A stretch of DNA of 64,000 nucleotides from Dermatemys mawii (GCA_007922305.1 ML677373.1:18075545-18139544), one strand, 5' to 3'; positions 22,536 through 35,479 are shown, counted from the stretch's first letter. The notes: generated by a model from the letters alone, not told the origin. Numbers and translations are program-made.

Positions 22536-25500
22536 CTGGCAACACAAAGACATCATTCAGTTATGGAGCACAGCTTAGACAATATAGTCACTGCCTAAAG
22601 AAACATTTCCCTCTAGGTCTTGTCTAGACTGGGAAATTCATACTGTTCGTTAACCCATATTCAAATAATGTCTACACTGTTTAACAAGGACTATAATCTT
22701 CAAAATCATGTAAAGTGATCATGGTTAATCCTCATGTATGTGTCTATTAATGCAATAAAATTTCTCAGTAGAGAAATAAATTAGACATATTTGGACACAT
22801 CTGCAGGAAAGGATGAAGGTATCAGATAATCACACAGACTATTTTTTATGCTAACAGCAAAGCCAACACTTTTCATATTAAAAGATACGAAATTCTAAAG
22901 CACAGCAGATAAGAATCTGACAAGTGCTTAGGTCTCTTTTCTGCCCAAACCCACTTGTCAAGTCTGAAAGCAAAGCTAAACATTTTTTTTTGCTAAGCAA
23001 ATCTAAATCAGAAAAAAGGAATACAAGGAAAATGTGAGAAAACAAAAGGGAAAAATCCTTTGTATTCTTCCTCCACTTGTGTGTCCAAAAGTCCACTAAA
23101 GGAATGACCAGAGCTATATACAGTTAAAGATGAAGACTGAGTTGGTGAGAGCGCGCGAATAGGTTAGGGAATGATTCTCTGCAAAGTTACAGGAGTTCAA
23201 GCACAAAAACAGAACATGACCTAGACAACATGAGACAAATCTCCCACATCACTGACATTTGACTGTATGTCTGAAGAAACTATGTGGTTTTCTTTCTACT
23301 GAGTTGGAAGCTTTGTGGCAACATCTGAATGGATCATGTCTTGGTTCATTTGAGAGTAATCTCAAATAAATGAAGACAATCCATTTGGATATTGCAATGT
23401 TCTGACTTCAGCTAAAAAGGCAGAGCCAACCAAAGCTACATGCGAATATATACGTACTTCCACTTTTCAGACTCCCTGCATTTGAATATGGGAGCTCCAC
23501 ATATACATGCAGAATTGTAGTGCAGCCATTAGTGATAGAAATACACCAGTTAAAAGAAACTTCTAGTCAGTATTAATTAATGGAACTTTACTCAACTGGC
23601 TTCCTTGAAGGAAATCATTTTCCCCCACCCCTTCAAAAATATGTGCATCAACTTTCATACCCAAATTCCAGGATAAGGCTAATAGCTCACTTGTAGGAGA
23701 TTTTAAAACATTTGGACAGGAGAATAATGGTCATTCTATGAGATGCTTTAAGCTTACAAAAGGCTGCCCCAGCTGCCAACTGAACTCAATATTTCTTGCT
23801 TAAAAACAAATCTCAGATTTGTTTATTGTTACAGACAACTTAATCTTGATGTGCATGTTTAAACTTACAGGAGGAGGAAAGTAACTGCCACATTCCCCAA
23901 TCAGTACTGTTTAGTGACGCATTTCTAAGCTGCTTGTGAAATTTATGCAAAATTAGAAAGCTTTTGGTCTTTTTTCTTTTTCAAATTAAAAAAGTAACTG
24001 AGAAGTACAACTAAAAGTTCTTGGATGGTGTATGGAGAAAATTCTTGCTCAGAAATCTCATGAGACTGAATAGTGCTCTAAAAAGTTCCTTTTATATAAA
24101 GTCTCATTTTAATTTTATTGTAAGAAAAGCCCCACATTCTAAATTGTCATGGAATATACATTAGTCAAGCTAGCATTAAGAGTCACTGATGGGACTTCCA
24201 TTAAATAAAATTGATTTTTAAATGCCAGTTTCTCTGCTTTGAGATGATGCAGGGGTGATTTTCCTGAGGCAGTGTACATTGCACATTTCCATGCTACTCT
24301 AGATTTCATTAAAAAGAAATAAGTTTAATATGGAAAAAAACAGCAGCAGACAATATATTTACAGTGATAAACTGAGACACTGATAATATACATGGCACAT
24401 GTTTCAGTCTAATAACTTTTTCATGTGCACCAAAATGATGGTTCTAAAGTGCCAATTATAAACAAGATCTGCATAGATTTTGTGCTGAGAAGCTTCACAA
24501 CTAAATAATAAGTGACTCTAAATGCATTTAAAATCTGCCACATTAAAAAAGGGCATAGTGCTGATGGCAGCTTGCCTAGGACCGTAGGAGGTGGTATGTT
24601 ATTTTGGCCAAGACAGAACCACCAAGTAACCCAAGTCTGGACTCTGATAAGGTGATAACTTGATTTGAAGTGCAATTAGTTTCACTAGCTGCAACAAGGT
24701 TTTCGCCCGGCTCCACAGTATCTTTATTTTTTTAATTTTCTGTGTTGTTGATACTTCACACGTATATCCCCGTAGATAAAAAAAAGTAACCATTCTTTTA
24801 CCATTTTAGGTTAATATTTATCCTCACTGCTTCAAACTTTTGTTTTGGCACAGCAACTAGTTAGACACAATGGCTGCTCTGAAATCAGCTGAACAGGATT
24901 TCTTTGCAACCTTTATATTCCTGAGGGCTGTGACTTTATACAGAAAGAGAATTTCCTGGATTGCTAAATACTGTTATGACCCAACTTCTTGCCAGCACTA
25001 TTATCCTATTTATAAACTTAAGCCTGAGGTGTCAGTTTCAGTATTGCAACCAATCATGGTTCAGATGTTGATCTTTCCTAGCCAGGGCCAATGAGCACCA
25101 AGTCATCTCATACCATGTACTGTACATGGTCCTCCTTAACTAACTACGAGCTGTATGAGGGGCCCTGAAGTGCAGATTACTTTACATGCACAAAATATAC
25201 ATTAAATAAACTGGGGTCACACTTTGTGTTAAGGTTCCATTTATTAAGGATAAATGAATGATTAATAGGTGTTTTGCTAAGTAGTTAAGCAATTAGCGAG
25301 TCCAAGAAGTGAAGAGGCTTGGTTTGTCTACAACACCAACTCATCTGTAACACATACTACACACATATATAACATGCTTATAATGTGTTAATCATTTAAT
25401 AACGCTTTATAAATGGAAACTTAATACACACATACACAGCTTAGTCTTTGTGAGGAAGGTTGAATCTGAAAGCAAGTTGCAATCTAAATAGAAAAAAGTG

Positions 25501-26841
25501 GACAGTTCCATTGTTTTCACTCAATTAATTCTCTTGGAAGGGCTCCTGCAGTAGAAACGGTGTCTCTTGGTCTTGAAAACCAATCACTCAAAAGGTCATC
25601 AGATGAAATTCACATAAGTGATGAAATCCTTACTATATTTGAGTCAATGTGGCAACAATTTCACCCTAGATGACTAAAGCTTTCCTTTGAGTGAATTTAA
25701 AAATATAATTACACGATAAAGAATTGGAGAGCTGAATCATGGAGAGAAAACTAAATCACAGGTTCCTGTGTTTATTCCTAATTTACGCCCATGAAGTTTA
25801 GAAAAGAGAAAAGCTTCCATTATTAGGTAGCACAACTTAGGCTGAGGGAAGGAACAGGAAGAGTGTCTGTTTTTGGAAGTGTCCAGTGTATTGCACACAC
25901 AAAAACTGCCAGAGATCATAAATGCAGACCTAAGCAGAACAATTGTGTGTAGTGGCTCTAAGGGGACTGAAGCTCTTCATCAGATTATCAAAGTCCTCTG
26001 AATTGTTGGACATTCTGAGCTGAAAACAATATGTATTAAATAACATCACAGTACAAGTCCCTACTTACATGCATCTGAGAATGGGCTCATCATAAAATAA
26101 TTCCATCTGTGGGATGCTGGAAATACATGGACATATCTAAATGTTTTCTAATGCCCCTAAGAAAGATTAACTAATTAGAATAAACTCTCCTTACTCAGCA
26201 CTAAATAGCAGTTATGGCTGAAAAAGGAACTCTAAAAAATGACTCCATCCTGATTTCAGCAGATCTGCACACCAACTACGTTTTTAGTGGGATCCACCTA
26301 ACATCAGTAAAAAGATCATATCAACTCACTTTTGTTTACCCTTATTATTGCAGCATGAGCACAGCTATAGGAGAGTGAAGTGGATGGTATCCTGGCTCAT
26401 GCATCAACAAAAGAGCTAACTCCGTATTTATTGAAGGGACTAATTCTGCCACTCTCAGTTACCCCTGTGTTAACACCCACTGAAGGAAGTGAACAACTGA
26501 AGGAAACTTGGCCTGCAGAATCATTTTTGGTACTGATGTCACACAAGTCAGGAGAACACAACTGGACTTTGGAGATCCCATGTTGAGCCTAAAGGACTGG
26601 CACTTAGAAACAATGTCCTTATAGGGAAGCAAGAAGCAAGAAGATCTAAAAGTCACCGAGGGACAAACACAGATTCTCACAATGCCACTTTTACAGTCAG
26701 TTTCAGAACAGAGCTGCACTTTCCAGACTTATTTTCTATTTCCTTCTCTACAATCTATACTTTTTAAAGGAACAAGTGTCAAAAAAATAACATGACCTTA
26801 AAATGTGTCTCACGGAAGTACGCTAAGCACAGGGCTTTTAC
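22536..26841 (-). other. TEX2: TEX2 intron 5
   Basis: Intron of about 4.3 kb. A degenerate MITE remnant with a gtctagactggg-type end lies near 22615-22760, and a fold-back MITE lies at 25226-25427. The rest, including 22770-25200 and 25440-26840, is AT-rich with nothing recognised. Confidence 0.7.
25226..25427. mobile_element. MITE-like element with 43-bp terminal inverted repeats
   Basis: The left arm at 25226-25268 starts gtgttaaggttccatttatt. It pairs with the right arm at 25385-25427, whose complement starts gtattaagtttccatttata. About three quarters of the 43 positions agree. The ends and any duplication are not clear. A palindromic DNA transposon is the simplest reading. Confidence 0.55.
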
Positions 26842-27089
26842 CTTTTTCACAGAAGTAGGGCTACTGTCTGCACTACAGACCGGACTATCCATAGGGCTTT
26901 TATTTTCTTGTGGAACACACTTTGCCATGTATACATTGTAGTCCAAGAGCATTTTCTGTCGCACGTTTCCTGTCAGCTCCTTTTGCTTAGGCTGGGACAT
27001 GATTTCTTCTCCACTTCCTTTGCTACTGCTGCGACTGTGAGTAAGAATTCCAGTCTGGCTATTGGTTCTACTGTGTGATGGCAAGAACC
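26842..27089 (-). CDS. TEX2: TEX2 coding exon 5: Ser-rich linker between PH and SMP
   Basis: This is a 248-nt exon entered in phase 1 (CTTTAG, then GG TTC TTG CCA) and left in phase 0 (AAA AAG/GTAAAA). It completes codon 722 and runs to residue 804. It encodes a Ser-rich stretch with THSRSSSKGS, then EEIMSQPKQKEL and VRQKMLLDYNVYM, then a Ser/Pro-rich tail ending SVKK. I recognise the SRSSSKGS...EEIMSQPKQKEL block as a strongly conserved TEX2 linker. The Arg/Ser clusters are plausible phosphorylation sites, which is inference only. Confidence 0.95.
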
Positions 27090-28419
27090 CTAAAGCAGAA
27101 TGAACATCCATTAACAAAGAGACTGGACAAGGGAAGAGAACAGCAAAGCAAGTAGCAGACGATGTGAAAATGGACGGCTGTAGAGTATCAAGCATAAGGC
27201 ATTATCATTATTTTGGTGATACTAGTATTTTTTTTTTAAAAAAAAAGATGGCTACAAGGTTATGTGTGCTTAATTTATTTCATAAAAGGTACAATTCAAA
27301 GAAGTGCTTTTCCATCACTCTTTTAAGGCTACAACAAATTCCACAGTTACGTATTTAGATGGCCTTAAACTCTAATTTGCCAGTATTTAGAACGATTCAA
27401 TATCCAGCAACAATGCATGCAGCTGGAGATTTCACACTCCTCAGTTATCCAAATCATATGCAAGCAAGTTTGCAGTCACCTGTACAACAGATGCTCGATT
27501 TTCAGAGTTTTACTGGGGAGTGCCTAGGGCAAGTACAGACTACACTTAATTTTAGACTATAATGATTAAATAGATTGTCCAAGGATTTGAATATTTGAAA
27601 TTTACAAATATCAGGAGAAATGTACAAAATATCAGTTCTGAATTTGCATTTCTAATACCTATGTTCCAGAAATGATGTCTAGACATTTCAAGAGAAAAAT
27701 TCATAATAGGGAGTCATGATAAGGAGAGAGAAAGGAAATTTAGGATTATACCAAATGAAGTATTAATTAAAAAGCATCCAACACTTGACCCAAGCGTTAA
27801 AGTTCCTATTAGAAGACATCCCTCCACATAACATATTTCTTGTTAGTTGCAGCTGATACTAAAGCCACAGGATTTCATATTTAAAGAGCACTGTGAGCAT
27901 ACATAGCTGTTGACAAAACTATGTATTAGTGTGAATCTACCCATGGGAAGGCTTTTAATATTTTAATAAAAAGGAAAGGGGGGGAAATGTGAGTAAAAAC
28001 TTCCACACCTAATTCCTACACCCACTGAAGTCAGCTGCAAAAAGCTCAATGACATCAATAGTGGAGGACTCATCCCTTTTTGTAAAAATATTCAAATTAT
28101 TGCATTATGAAAATAAATTGACACTAAAGAAAACTTTTCAAGTAAATTTACACACATGAGGTCACAACCACATACAACTGTATCTTGGTAACAGATGATC
28201 CCTAAAATTGTGATTTAGATAGGTTTTTAGAGAATATCTAATTCTGCATGATTATTTTTAGACTTGCTTTTTAAGAGCCACGCTTAAATTGGTTCATTAT
28301 AAACAACACTAGTCAGACATTTAGTTTCATGAAAGCTTTTTCTGTACTTATTGTAACTCCCTTTATAAAGTGGTACCTTAGTAAATTTAAAAAAGAAAAA
28401 AAAAAAAGATACTGGTTAC
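27090..28419 (-). other. TEX2: TEX2 intron 4
   Basis: Intron of 1.33 kb with donor GTAACC and acceptor CTTTAG. An A-rich tract near 28389-28407 lies just inside the donor side. An old scrap with actgaagtcagctgcaaaaa at 28025-28080 resembles amniote MITE debris. Nothing else is seen. Confidence 0.75.
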
Positions 28420-28756
28420 CTGGCTTGTTTCCACATAAACTGAGAGGCTTCTTCACTTCAGACTTTAACTTGGAAGCCAGAAGGAATCTCCTAAACCATT
28501 CCTCCTTCTCCCTACCCGTTCTTCCAAACAAATAAAGTATTTGATCCTTCTGGCTAATGGGCTTTGTCCCATCTTGAGGTTTCTTAGATTCTTCACTGCC
28601 TACATCTAAATTTTCTGCCAGTGATCTTTCTTCTAAGTTCTGTTTATCAGTCTGGGCCTTAGCCATAAAGTCATCTTGTCTACCAAGTTCAATGCAAATA
28701 GGATACTTTTTATTCCAAATTCGTTTTCGAGCCAGACTCTTGGGAACCAGATAAAT
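28420..28756 (-). CDS. TEX2: TEX2 coding exon 4: second half of the PH-like region
   Basis: This is a 337-nt exon that enters in phase 0 (TTTACAG, then ATT TAT CTG, Ile-Tyr-Leu) and leaves in phase 1 (CCA G/GTAACC). It covers residues 610-721 plus the first base of codon 722. Visible motifs are a basic ARKRIWNKKYP block, an acidic polar linker, then ILYLFGRTGREKEEWFRRF. The Trp in the last motif is where PH domains carry the invariant Trp of the C-terminal helix. The linker (SEESKKPQDGTKP) is the part expected to vary between species. An ATG-initiated reading of this frame begins only at Met 638, but the exon is open from its acceptor and joins exon 3 in frame. Confidence 0.95.
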
Positions 28757-30758
28757 CTGTAAATAAAAAGCGAGAGGGTCAGACAGATCAAAAACCCAAA
28801 AACACTAACAGAGAATTTCCATATGAATCAGTATCTTCATCACTTAATGCAAAATGCTAATACATTAATTTATAAGTGGAGAAAATAGCCAGATTTCACC
28901 TCAAAGGTGTTGAATGACCTCAGTTCTCACGGGTTTAATGGGAGTGGTGGGTGCTCAACTCACTGATGGATCAACAGGCTCCATGCTTGCTAAGCCTTCT
29001 AACAAATAATATGGAGAGGCTTAGCAATAAGCCTTATTTAAACTGGGTCATGCTCAGGTAGTCTATACTCCTATAATCACATGAATACACAAGAATCTCT
29101 GAAATAGATTTTCAGCTCTCATGGTTGTGCAAAAAAGCTTGAAAATGACACTCAGAAGCCAGAAGGTAAAGGATCCCAAAATTATTTAAGTCTCATGACA
29201 TTTGGGGGTCCAACACATGATATTTGGATGCTCGAGATCTGCAATACTGGTGCTGTGTGACTGCATAGGAACCAGAAAGCGAAACTATTTGATGGTCATA
29301 TTCCAATCTGAGTAAATGCAAATAGCACCCAAAAAGTATTTAGAAAGAAGGGATTTCTTTAAAGAAAAAATTTCTTACCTCAACTGTTGTTTTAAAAAGT
29401 CCTATCTCCCTAAAGATACCCAGTGTGTTTAAAAAAGTAACGTTTGCTTAAATTCTATTTGCTTATTGTATTTGGGGCACACTGTCTCTGTGTAATGGAT
29501 TTTGTAACAAAAAACCTTGTGCTTCTGTCAGTCAGATTTTAGATACCACTAAGAACAACCAACCAAGTCCTGTTGTTCTGAGATATAAAACTGCTCAATT
29601 GTGATTTCAAAGTCACATAGCTAAAATGTTTCCAGCAAGAGGACAGGAAACTTTACAAATTTCTACCTCATCTTTCTATCATGAAAGTAGTTGGGCCCTG
29701 TCTGTGGGCAGATCTTGGGAGATCAATGAAAGCCTATTGCCTCTCCAGTTTTCTTTATTCTTCTCTTCCCAATCCCAGATTCCACTGTAGCATGGGTTCA
29801 CCCTTCACCTGTGCTGCCAATATCTTTCTATGGCCACCATCTCTTGTAATGCACGGGGATATCATGCAAGATAATGCTGATGTAGTCAGCTTTATTTTAT
29901 GCGGTGATCCCCCACAGGTTTGGGAGCGGGGCAAAGATCTCTCTGGCCTCACTTCTTCCCACTCCTGTCTTGATTCACAGAAACTCAGAACCCATAGTGC
30001 TCCTACTAGAGGGGAGCTTCCCCAGCACTGTAGTGAGATGAGACATGAGCTAGCACATTCATCCACTTACCCACCCACCTCCCACTCTCTTCTGCTGCAT
30101 CCACGCAACGTGTGTTCCTTCCACTAGTGCAACAGCAAAAATGACTCAGCTCTGAATCCTTTTGCGGTCTTGAAACAAGACAATTTGATTGTATGTTTCT
30201 AAAATATTATATGCATATTGTTTTATGCATATGAGAAAGAATGCTCAATCTTCCCACACCTCACAGTTTCAGGACTCTGCATATTTACATGAGGGGAAAA
30301 AAGGGGGTTGAGTTTTAAAATGTCCTTTTGCTTATGCGCTGCTGATTTATTCTCCCAGTCCCCTTTTCAAGAGGATGCTCTGAACATTGTCCCTGTTGGT
30401 TTTATTCTTTTTCTAGCAAGATTAATCTATGTGGCAATGTAATGGAACATTTGTGTAAAAAAAAAAAAAAAAAAAAGATACCAGCACAAAAATGTTTTTG
30501 TTTTAATCTTTTTATAGCCATAAAAAAAATTAAACATAGATCAGCCTTCAGGGTGAAATAGCCACTGGCAATTGTCTGTTCCCTTTTATGCTAGCAGATT
30601 AAACCCGCACAATGTTTGGTTTATTTAATGATCAGCTTTCAATCTTCATTTACATGGACAGCAGAAATTAAACAACTAATAATGTAAAAAGGTCGTCTCT
30701 CTCTCTCTCTCTCTCTAATACTACACAGCAATCAGCAGCATAACTAAATAGAACTCAC
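28757..30758 (-). other. TEX2: TEX2 intron 3
   Basis: Intron of 2.0 kb. It contains a 20-A tract (30457-30476) and a CT microsatellite (30696-30716). Overlapping long frames on both strands at 29681-30127 lack splice sites or any recognisable family. Nothing else is supported. Confidence 0.75.
30696..30716. repeat. (CT)10 microsatellite
   Basis: A perfect dinucleotide run. In the TEX2 transcript it is a GA repeat starting about 43 nt after the exon 3 donor. Confidence 0.95.
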
Positions 30759-30959
30759 CTTGCTGTCTGTAAGCTCATAAATTTTCTGGCCAATGTAGGT
30801 GACATCAGGCTTAGACTCATTGTAAATAGCCCTTCTGGAAATATTTTTATTGGGTTTTGAAAGTCTTAAGGTGCTTCCTTCAAGTCGCACATAGACAGAA
30901 TGAGTCAATGTAGCATGGTACGTTTCTGGATCATAATTATAAATTTCATTCATCCATCC
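30759..30959 (-). CDS. TEX2: TEX2 coding exon 3: start of the PH-like region
   Basis: This is a 201-nt exon of 67 codons, phase 0 at both ends, encoding residues 543-609. The acceptor TTTTCTAG is followed by GGATGGATG, giving Gly-Trp-Met-Asn. The donor is AAG/GTGAGT. The encoded peptide runs from GWMNEIYNYDPETYHATL through LRLSKPNKNISRR to ELTDSK and corresponds closely to the vertebrate TEX2 segment just after the membrane hairpin. Its alternating short strands fit the first half of a PH fold, known from the TEX2/Nvj2 family; that fold assignment is inference here. A (CT)10 microsatellite sits about 43 nt downstream of the donor. Confidence 0.95.
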
Positions 30960-31094
30960 CTAGAAAAGGAAATATTTGTTAATTTATATTGAATTTTCAA
31001 CCTGATATAGTATGAAAATAAAATTTTAAATAAATAGTTGTCAGCCATTTTATAGTAAGACGGACTCCTTCCCACCTCATGTCACATATTGCAA

Positions 31095-31320
31095 GGATGA
31101 ATGCAATGAAGCAGTAGACTGGGCACCAGACTGAAATCAGGAAAGCAGAATTCGATTCCTATTGCTAGCACTGGCTATATGAGTGACTTTGAGGAAATCA
31201 GTTCACTTCTCTGCACCTTTTTGTTTCCTTATCTGTATAAACAGAGACAAATGTTTCTTACCCGCCTTTATAAAAAATGCTGTGAAATCTATGGGTGAAA
31301 AGCTCCATATTTAAGTAATT
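31095..31320 (+). repeat. MIR-like SINE
   Basis: The head (gaagcagtagactgggcacc, gaattcgattcctattgcta) is followed by the core ggaaatcagttcacttctct, tttccttatctgtataaaca. Full-length but diverged. Confidence 0.65.
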
Positions 31321-32849
31321 GTTCCCTATCCTGAGGGTAACAGATTAGTCGACAGAGGCACTTGGCAGAGGAGGAAAGAAGCAGTGAGAAATGACGATAA
31401 TGTTTAACTTGTCGTAGCCTGCCAGATGACATACCTTAATCATGACTCCTGCATTTGTGCATTAAGAGCCAAGTCCTGCAAGGTTTTGAGCATCCTCAAT
31501 GAAGTCAACAGAAAGCAGAGCTACTCAGTACCTTATAGACAAGCCTTAAGTCTGCACAGTAGAAATCCTTACAATACTGGAGGAGGGCATGGAAGGGATG
31601 GAGAGAGAAAGGGAGGAGGAAAAGAAAGTCTGTGAAGGTCTCTCTCTCAATACCCTATTAAAAATACATTACACAAGCCGCTATATAAAGAGTCAAATAT
31701 ATTAGCAGTATAGTCAACTAAAAATATTCTCCTACACAAAACCAGGACATTATTCTAAGGCTCATTTACTTTATTGGGAGCTGGTGCCAATCAGTTTCTC
31801 AGAATAGATATTGCATGGTTTTCTGAGACTCAGATGCCATTATGAATTAATAATGCATCTTAGTGCCTAGATTATATTAATTTCATTACCTACTTGCATT
31901 TTCACTAATACCCACAAACAAAACACTAGGAAAATTAAGTTATTGTATATGTTCAGTAGCCACCTCATTAAGTCACACATCTGATATTTCAGTTTAAAAC
32001 ACATACAGTCTGCTTTTAGATTTCACCAACAACTAAACTGGCTTTTAGAGTCGTTTTGTATTTTGGTTTTGTTTACACTGGACATAACCAGCCTTTACAT
32101 ACAGAAATACAAATGCATCAAGGAGACAATTTGTAAAGTCAAGATGATTTACAGTATACACAGCAGGGTTTGTTTGTAATGGGCCCACCCTACTTCCTTT
32201 CTGGAAGTTATTAAGCCAAAATGTTTCAGAGCAGACACAGCAACTAGTTTTCATTTGAATTTTGAATTTCATCCAGAAATTCCAGCTGGAATTATCAAAG
32301 CACAAAGATATCACAAGACTTGCCTACATTCAGAGCGTGTTACTCTGTGCAAACCTAGAGTATCCATATGGCTCACGTAAAAGTTCCCCCCTACTCCCTC
32401 CACCCTCACCCCAAAATGTAGTATAATGCAGAACTTTGAGCTTTCTCTGGACCGCCTACAGCCAGATGAGCATGTTTATGAGACAGTGGCTCTCACCAGC
32501 TTCACACCAATACCAGAGACAGCTCACATCATACCAATGTCCTCAAACTAGCTTCACATGCTTTTTGTTTGTTTCTTTTGGGGAAGAAAAATCAAGCCTT
32601 CTTCCCATCTCCACTGAACCTTTGTCCATAAAGTCTTGATAGTCCACCTTACAAAGAGAGGCAGTAATAAACTAGAAAACCCTTCGCTCAGGGTGCAATG
32701 CTGTATGTGTGGCAGGTCTTTCCTCTAGCCATGGCAAACTCCATCAGCAAGCTCTCATGCAGGAAAGAGGTTTAAACCTTACAGCATCCTCATGAAACAA
32801 TATACTTTGATCACCTTTAAGGTGTGGGCAGCTATGTAAGAGGGGGTCT

Positions 32850-35390
32850 GCCACACCCTCACCAGTTGAGCCTGCCCATGATCAGGTGCAAGAGCGCAGC
32901 AACTCTGGCAGATGAGGCTCCAGGTCCAGGTCCCTTAACTGTGTCCTTGGAGTTAAAACTGGTGCAGGAATCTATAAAGTCAGCTGCTTTGGACAGCTTC
33001 TGTAATACCTGAGGGAAGGATGCTATATTTCCCAAAGGGTCATTATCCTGGTGATCTTCTATAATGGAAGAATATTTGGCATTAGAGCCTTTCAACTCAG
33101 AGTCCAAACAGCAGATTTTATCAGCCCAATCTACAGCTTGCATCTACGCAATCACCTGAATTGTGTGACTTTGAGGCATAAAAAATAATAGCAGCTCTGG
33201 GTAGCACTAACACTGGCTACGCTGGAGCCCTCCAATGTTGAGAGTGGAGCTTTCTGTATTGGGAGAGCAAACTCTTGAAGGCACAAGAGTCAGCCTTGAA
33301 GTGAACAAGAGTGACAACTTCAGAAGGAGAGCCTACACATGCTAGCACAAAAAGAAGGGAATCCCTTGAAAGTGACACTGTGGGCTTTGTGTCAGCTTCA
33401 GAGGACCCCGAATGATAACATATACTGATGCTCAGGACAGTGATTTTGGGTAATGAATGCAAGAAAGGGCCTTGATATGAAGCTGCCTGGAGTTGGGGGA
33501 TTTTACAGAAGCATTTCAAGGAGCTGTTGAACCCACAGTGCACCCTGCACCAGCCACAGAGCTCTTTCTTATCCAATGAGCCAGAGTTCAGTACACGGAC
33601 ATCAGGAGTCAAAACCCAGAGTACACGTAGAACATGATGCTTGCAGAGCCCTCCATTCTGCTGGCAACTATGCAGCATGGGCAGCATTGGCACCAAGTCC
33701 TGGCCCTCAGCTGTTGTGGTCCACTTGGGCTTTAATATTGAAGGTTTTTTCTTCTGAAGCACTTGGGACTGGCTTTGTATTAGACTTATGGATGTCAACC
33801 TGGAGGTCATCAAGGAGGGCTTGGAGGTGCTCCCACTTCTCTTCAGAAGTTAGGGAGACATTTGCTGTCATATCTTGCCCCTTCTGCATATTTTGGTCAA
33901 TTGAGGTAAATGATCCCTGTGTGACATTGCCCTCCACATGTTTATGGTAATGTGCTAATAAGTGTGAATATAATGCAACTGAAATATGCTTCATGCAGAA
34001 GGTTTCTTGTAAGGTATCATTACAAAGCTTATAATCTACTGAGTGTGTTCGTCCTATTTGTATGAATATATCATTCTTGTATCTGAAACTAGGAATATGT
34101 AGCATAACTCTAAGGTCCTACTGCAATTATGCAAAGTGTGGGTCATTAATGGTGGTTTAGAATCTTGATGGCTCCCATTGACTAGGACAACGTAGATGTC
34201 TTTGTTTATCTGCAAGCCTCCACCTCATACGAGACAGTCCTGGAAGAATGCAGGAGGGCTCACAGGACATGTGAACATGTCACATTATACTGGACTCTAT
34301 CCTTAACCAGTGCTTTTCCATTTAGAAGGAGGGGTGGGAACCCAGAGAGAGAAAGGATTCCCTCCTTGTGCCAAAGCTATAAAAAGGGGGTGGACCAGAA
34401 CAAAGGGGGTTGCCAGTCATGAGAAATCCTCTAGTTACAACCTGAGCTGCAGCTAATAAGGACTGTACCAGGCAAAAGACTGGGCCCAGACTAGGAAGGA
34501 GTCCAGTCTGTAAAAGCAGCTTACCGAAACATCTGAGGGTGAGATTTTATCCGTAATCAGCTTCTTAATGTATTAGGCTTAGACTTGCCTGTTTTGTTTT
34601 ATTTTGCTTGGTAACTTACTTTGTTCTGTCTGCTATTATTTGGAACCGCTTAAATCCTACTGTTTATACTTAATTAGTAAACAAAAGTGATTTTATTAAC
34701 CCAGAGTAAATGATTAATACCTGGGGAAGCAAACAGCTGTGCATTTCTTGCTATTAGTGTTATAAAGGATGGACAATTTATGAGTTTACCTTGTATATGC
34801 TTTATAAAGAGTAAAAGGGATTTATTTGGGGTTTGGGTCCCATTGGGAGCTGGGTGTCTGGGTACTGGAAACAGGAGTATTTGCTGAGCTGTTTTCAGTT
34901 AAGTCTGCAGCTTTGGGGGCGTGGTTCAGACCCTGGGTCTGTGCTGCGGCAGGTTTGCATGTCTGGCTCAACAAGACAGGGTTCTTAAGTCCCAGGCTGG
35001 CACAGAAAATGGACTTAGAATTTCAGCACATCAGGTAACAATCTCTAGGGGTTCTCTGTGACCAAACCCATCACAATGCCATCAATTTGGTTAGCAGAAT
35101 GACATTGTCCTGTTCACTGAGAGGGTTGAAGCTGATGAGTAATTTTCCTTCCTTCTCAGGTATCATATCTGCAAAAGAAAGACAGAGTACTGGTTGTCTA
35201 TAGGGAGCTCCTTCACTAGCCACAATTAAGATAGAACTGACTGGGAATGATCAGCAAGGGGTGCGTGGCAGCTAAGGTGATGCATAGCTCATGCTCCATT
35301 CTGTTACTGTTGTCATCAAGGGCCAAAAACCCTTCCAACTGAGCAGAGTTCTACCATCTCATGATGATTAAGTAGCTCAGACTAGAAGAG
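32850..35390 (-). pseudogene. Unidentified decayed coding-like sequence split by an LTR
   Basis: Minus-strand frames without an intact whole lie on both sides of the LTR at 33920-35075. Upstream (35390-35076) are two overlapping open stretches, one containing EHELCITLAATHP and one containing EKEGKLLISFNPLSEQDN. Downstream are SEEKWEHLQALLDDLQ near 33830, a 198-codon frame at 33813-33217, and DHQDNDPLGNIASF near 33040. The frames switch and carry stops. I do not recognise the family. It may be a processed pseudogene or a retroelement polyprotein; the two flanks may also not belong together. Function: none inferred. Confidence 0.35.
33920..35075 (+). mobile_element. Solo LTR of a turtle LTR retrotransposon
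   Basis: A 1,156-bp unit begins TGTGACATTGCCC and ends AACCCATCACA, so it has the TG...CA boundaries of an LTR. The sequence matches a repeat I associate with turtle genomes (mid-region phrases cattacaaagcttataatct and tattaggcttagacttgcct). No second copy, primer-binding site or polypurine tract is seen in the window, so it is a solo LTR. A clear 4-6 bp target duplication is missing (ccctg against atgcc). Gypsy versus ERV class is not decided. It is antisense to TEX2. Confidence 0.7.
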
Positions 35391-35479
35391 TAAAAATTTC
35401 AGAGAATGGATTTTCATAATTTAAAAATATTAAACTGACTAGAGAAGCCAGGTGCATAAAATTTTGCTATTCTGTCTAG

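Noticed and set aside
29681..30127. Overlapping frames of 148 (+) and 103 (-) codons in intron 3
   Set aside because: There are no splice signals, no recognisable domain and no in-frame link to TEX2. Random open stretches of this length are expected in 64 kb.
35076..35390. A real exon preceded by the acceptor-like tctttcttttgcag near 35165
   Set aside because: The reading frame is also open upstream of the apparent acceptor, the frames shift, and an LTR abuts the other side. A decayed copy is more likely than a spliced exon.
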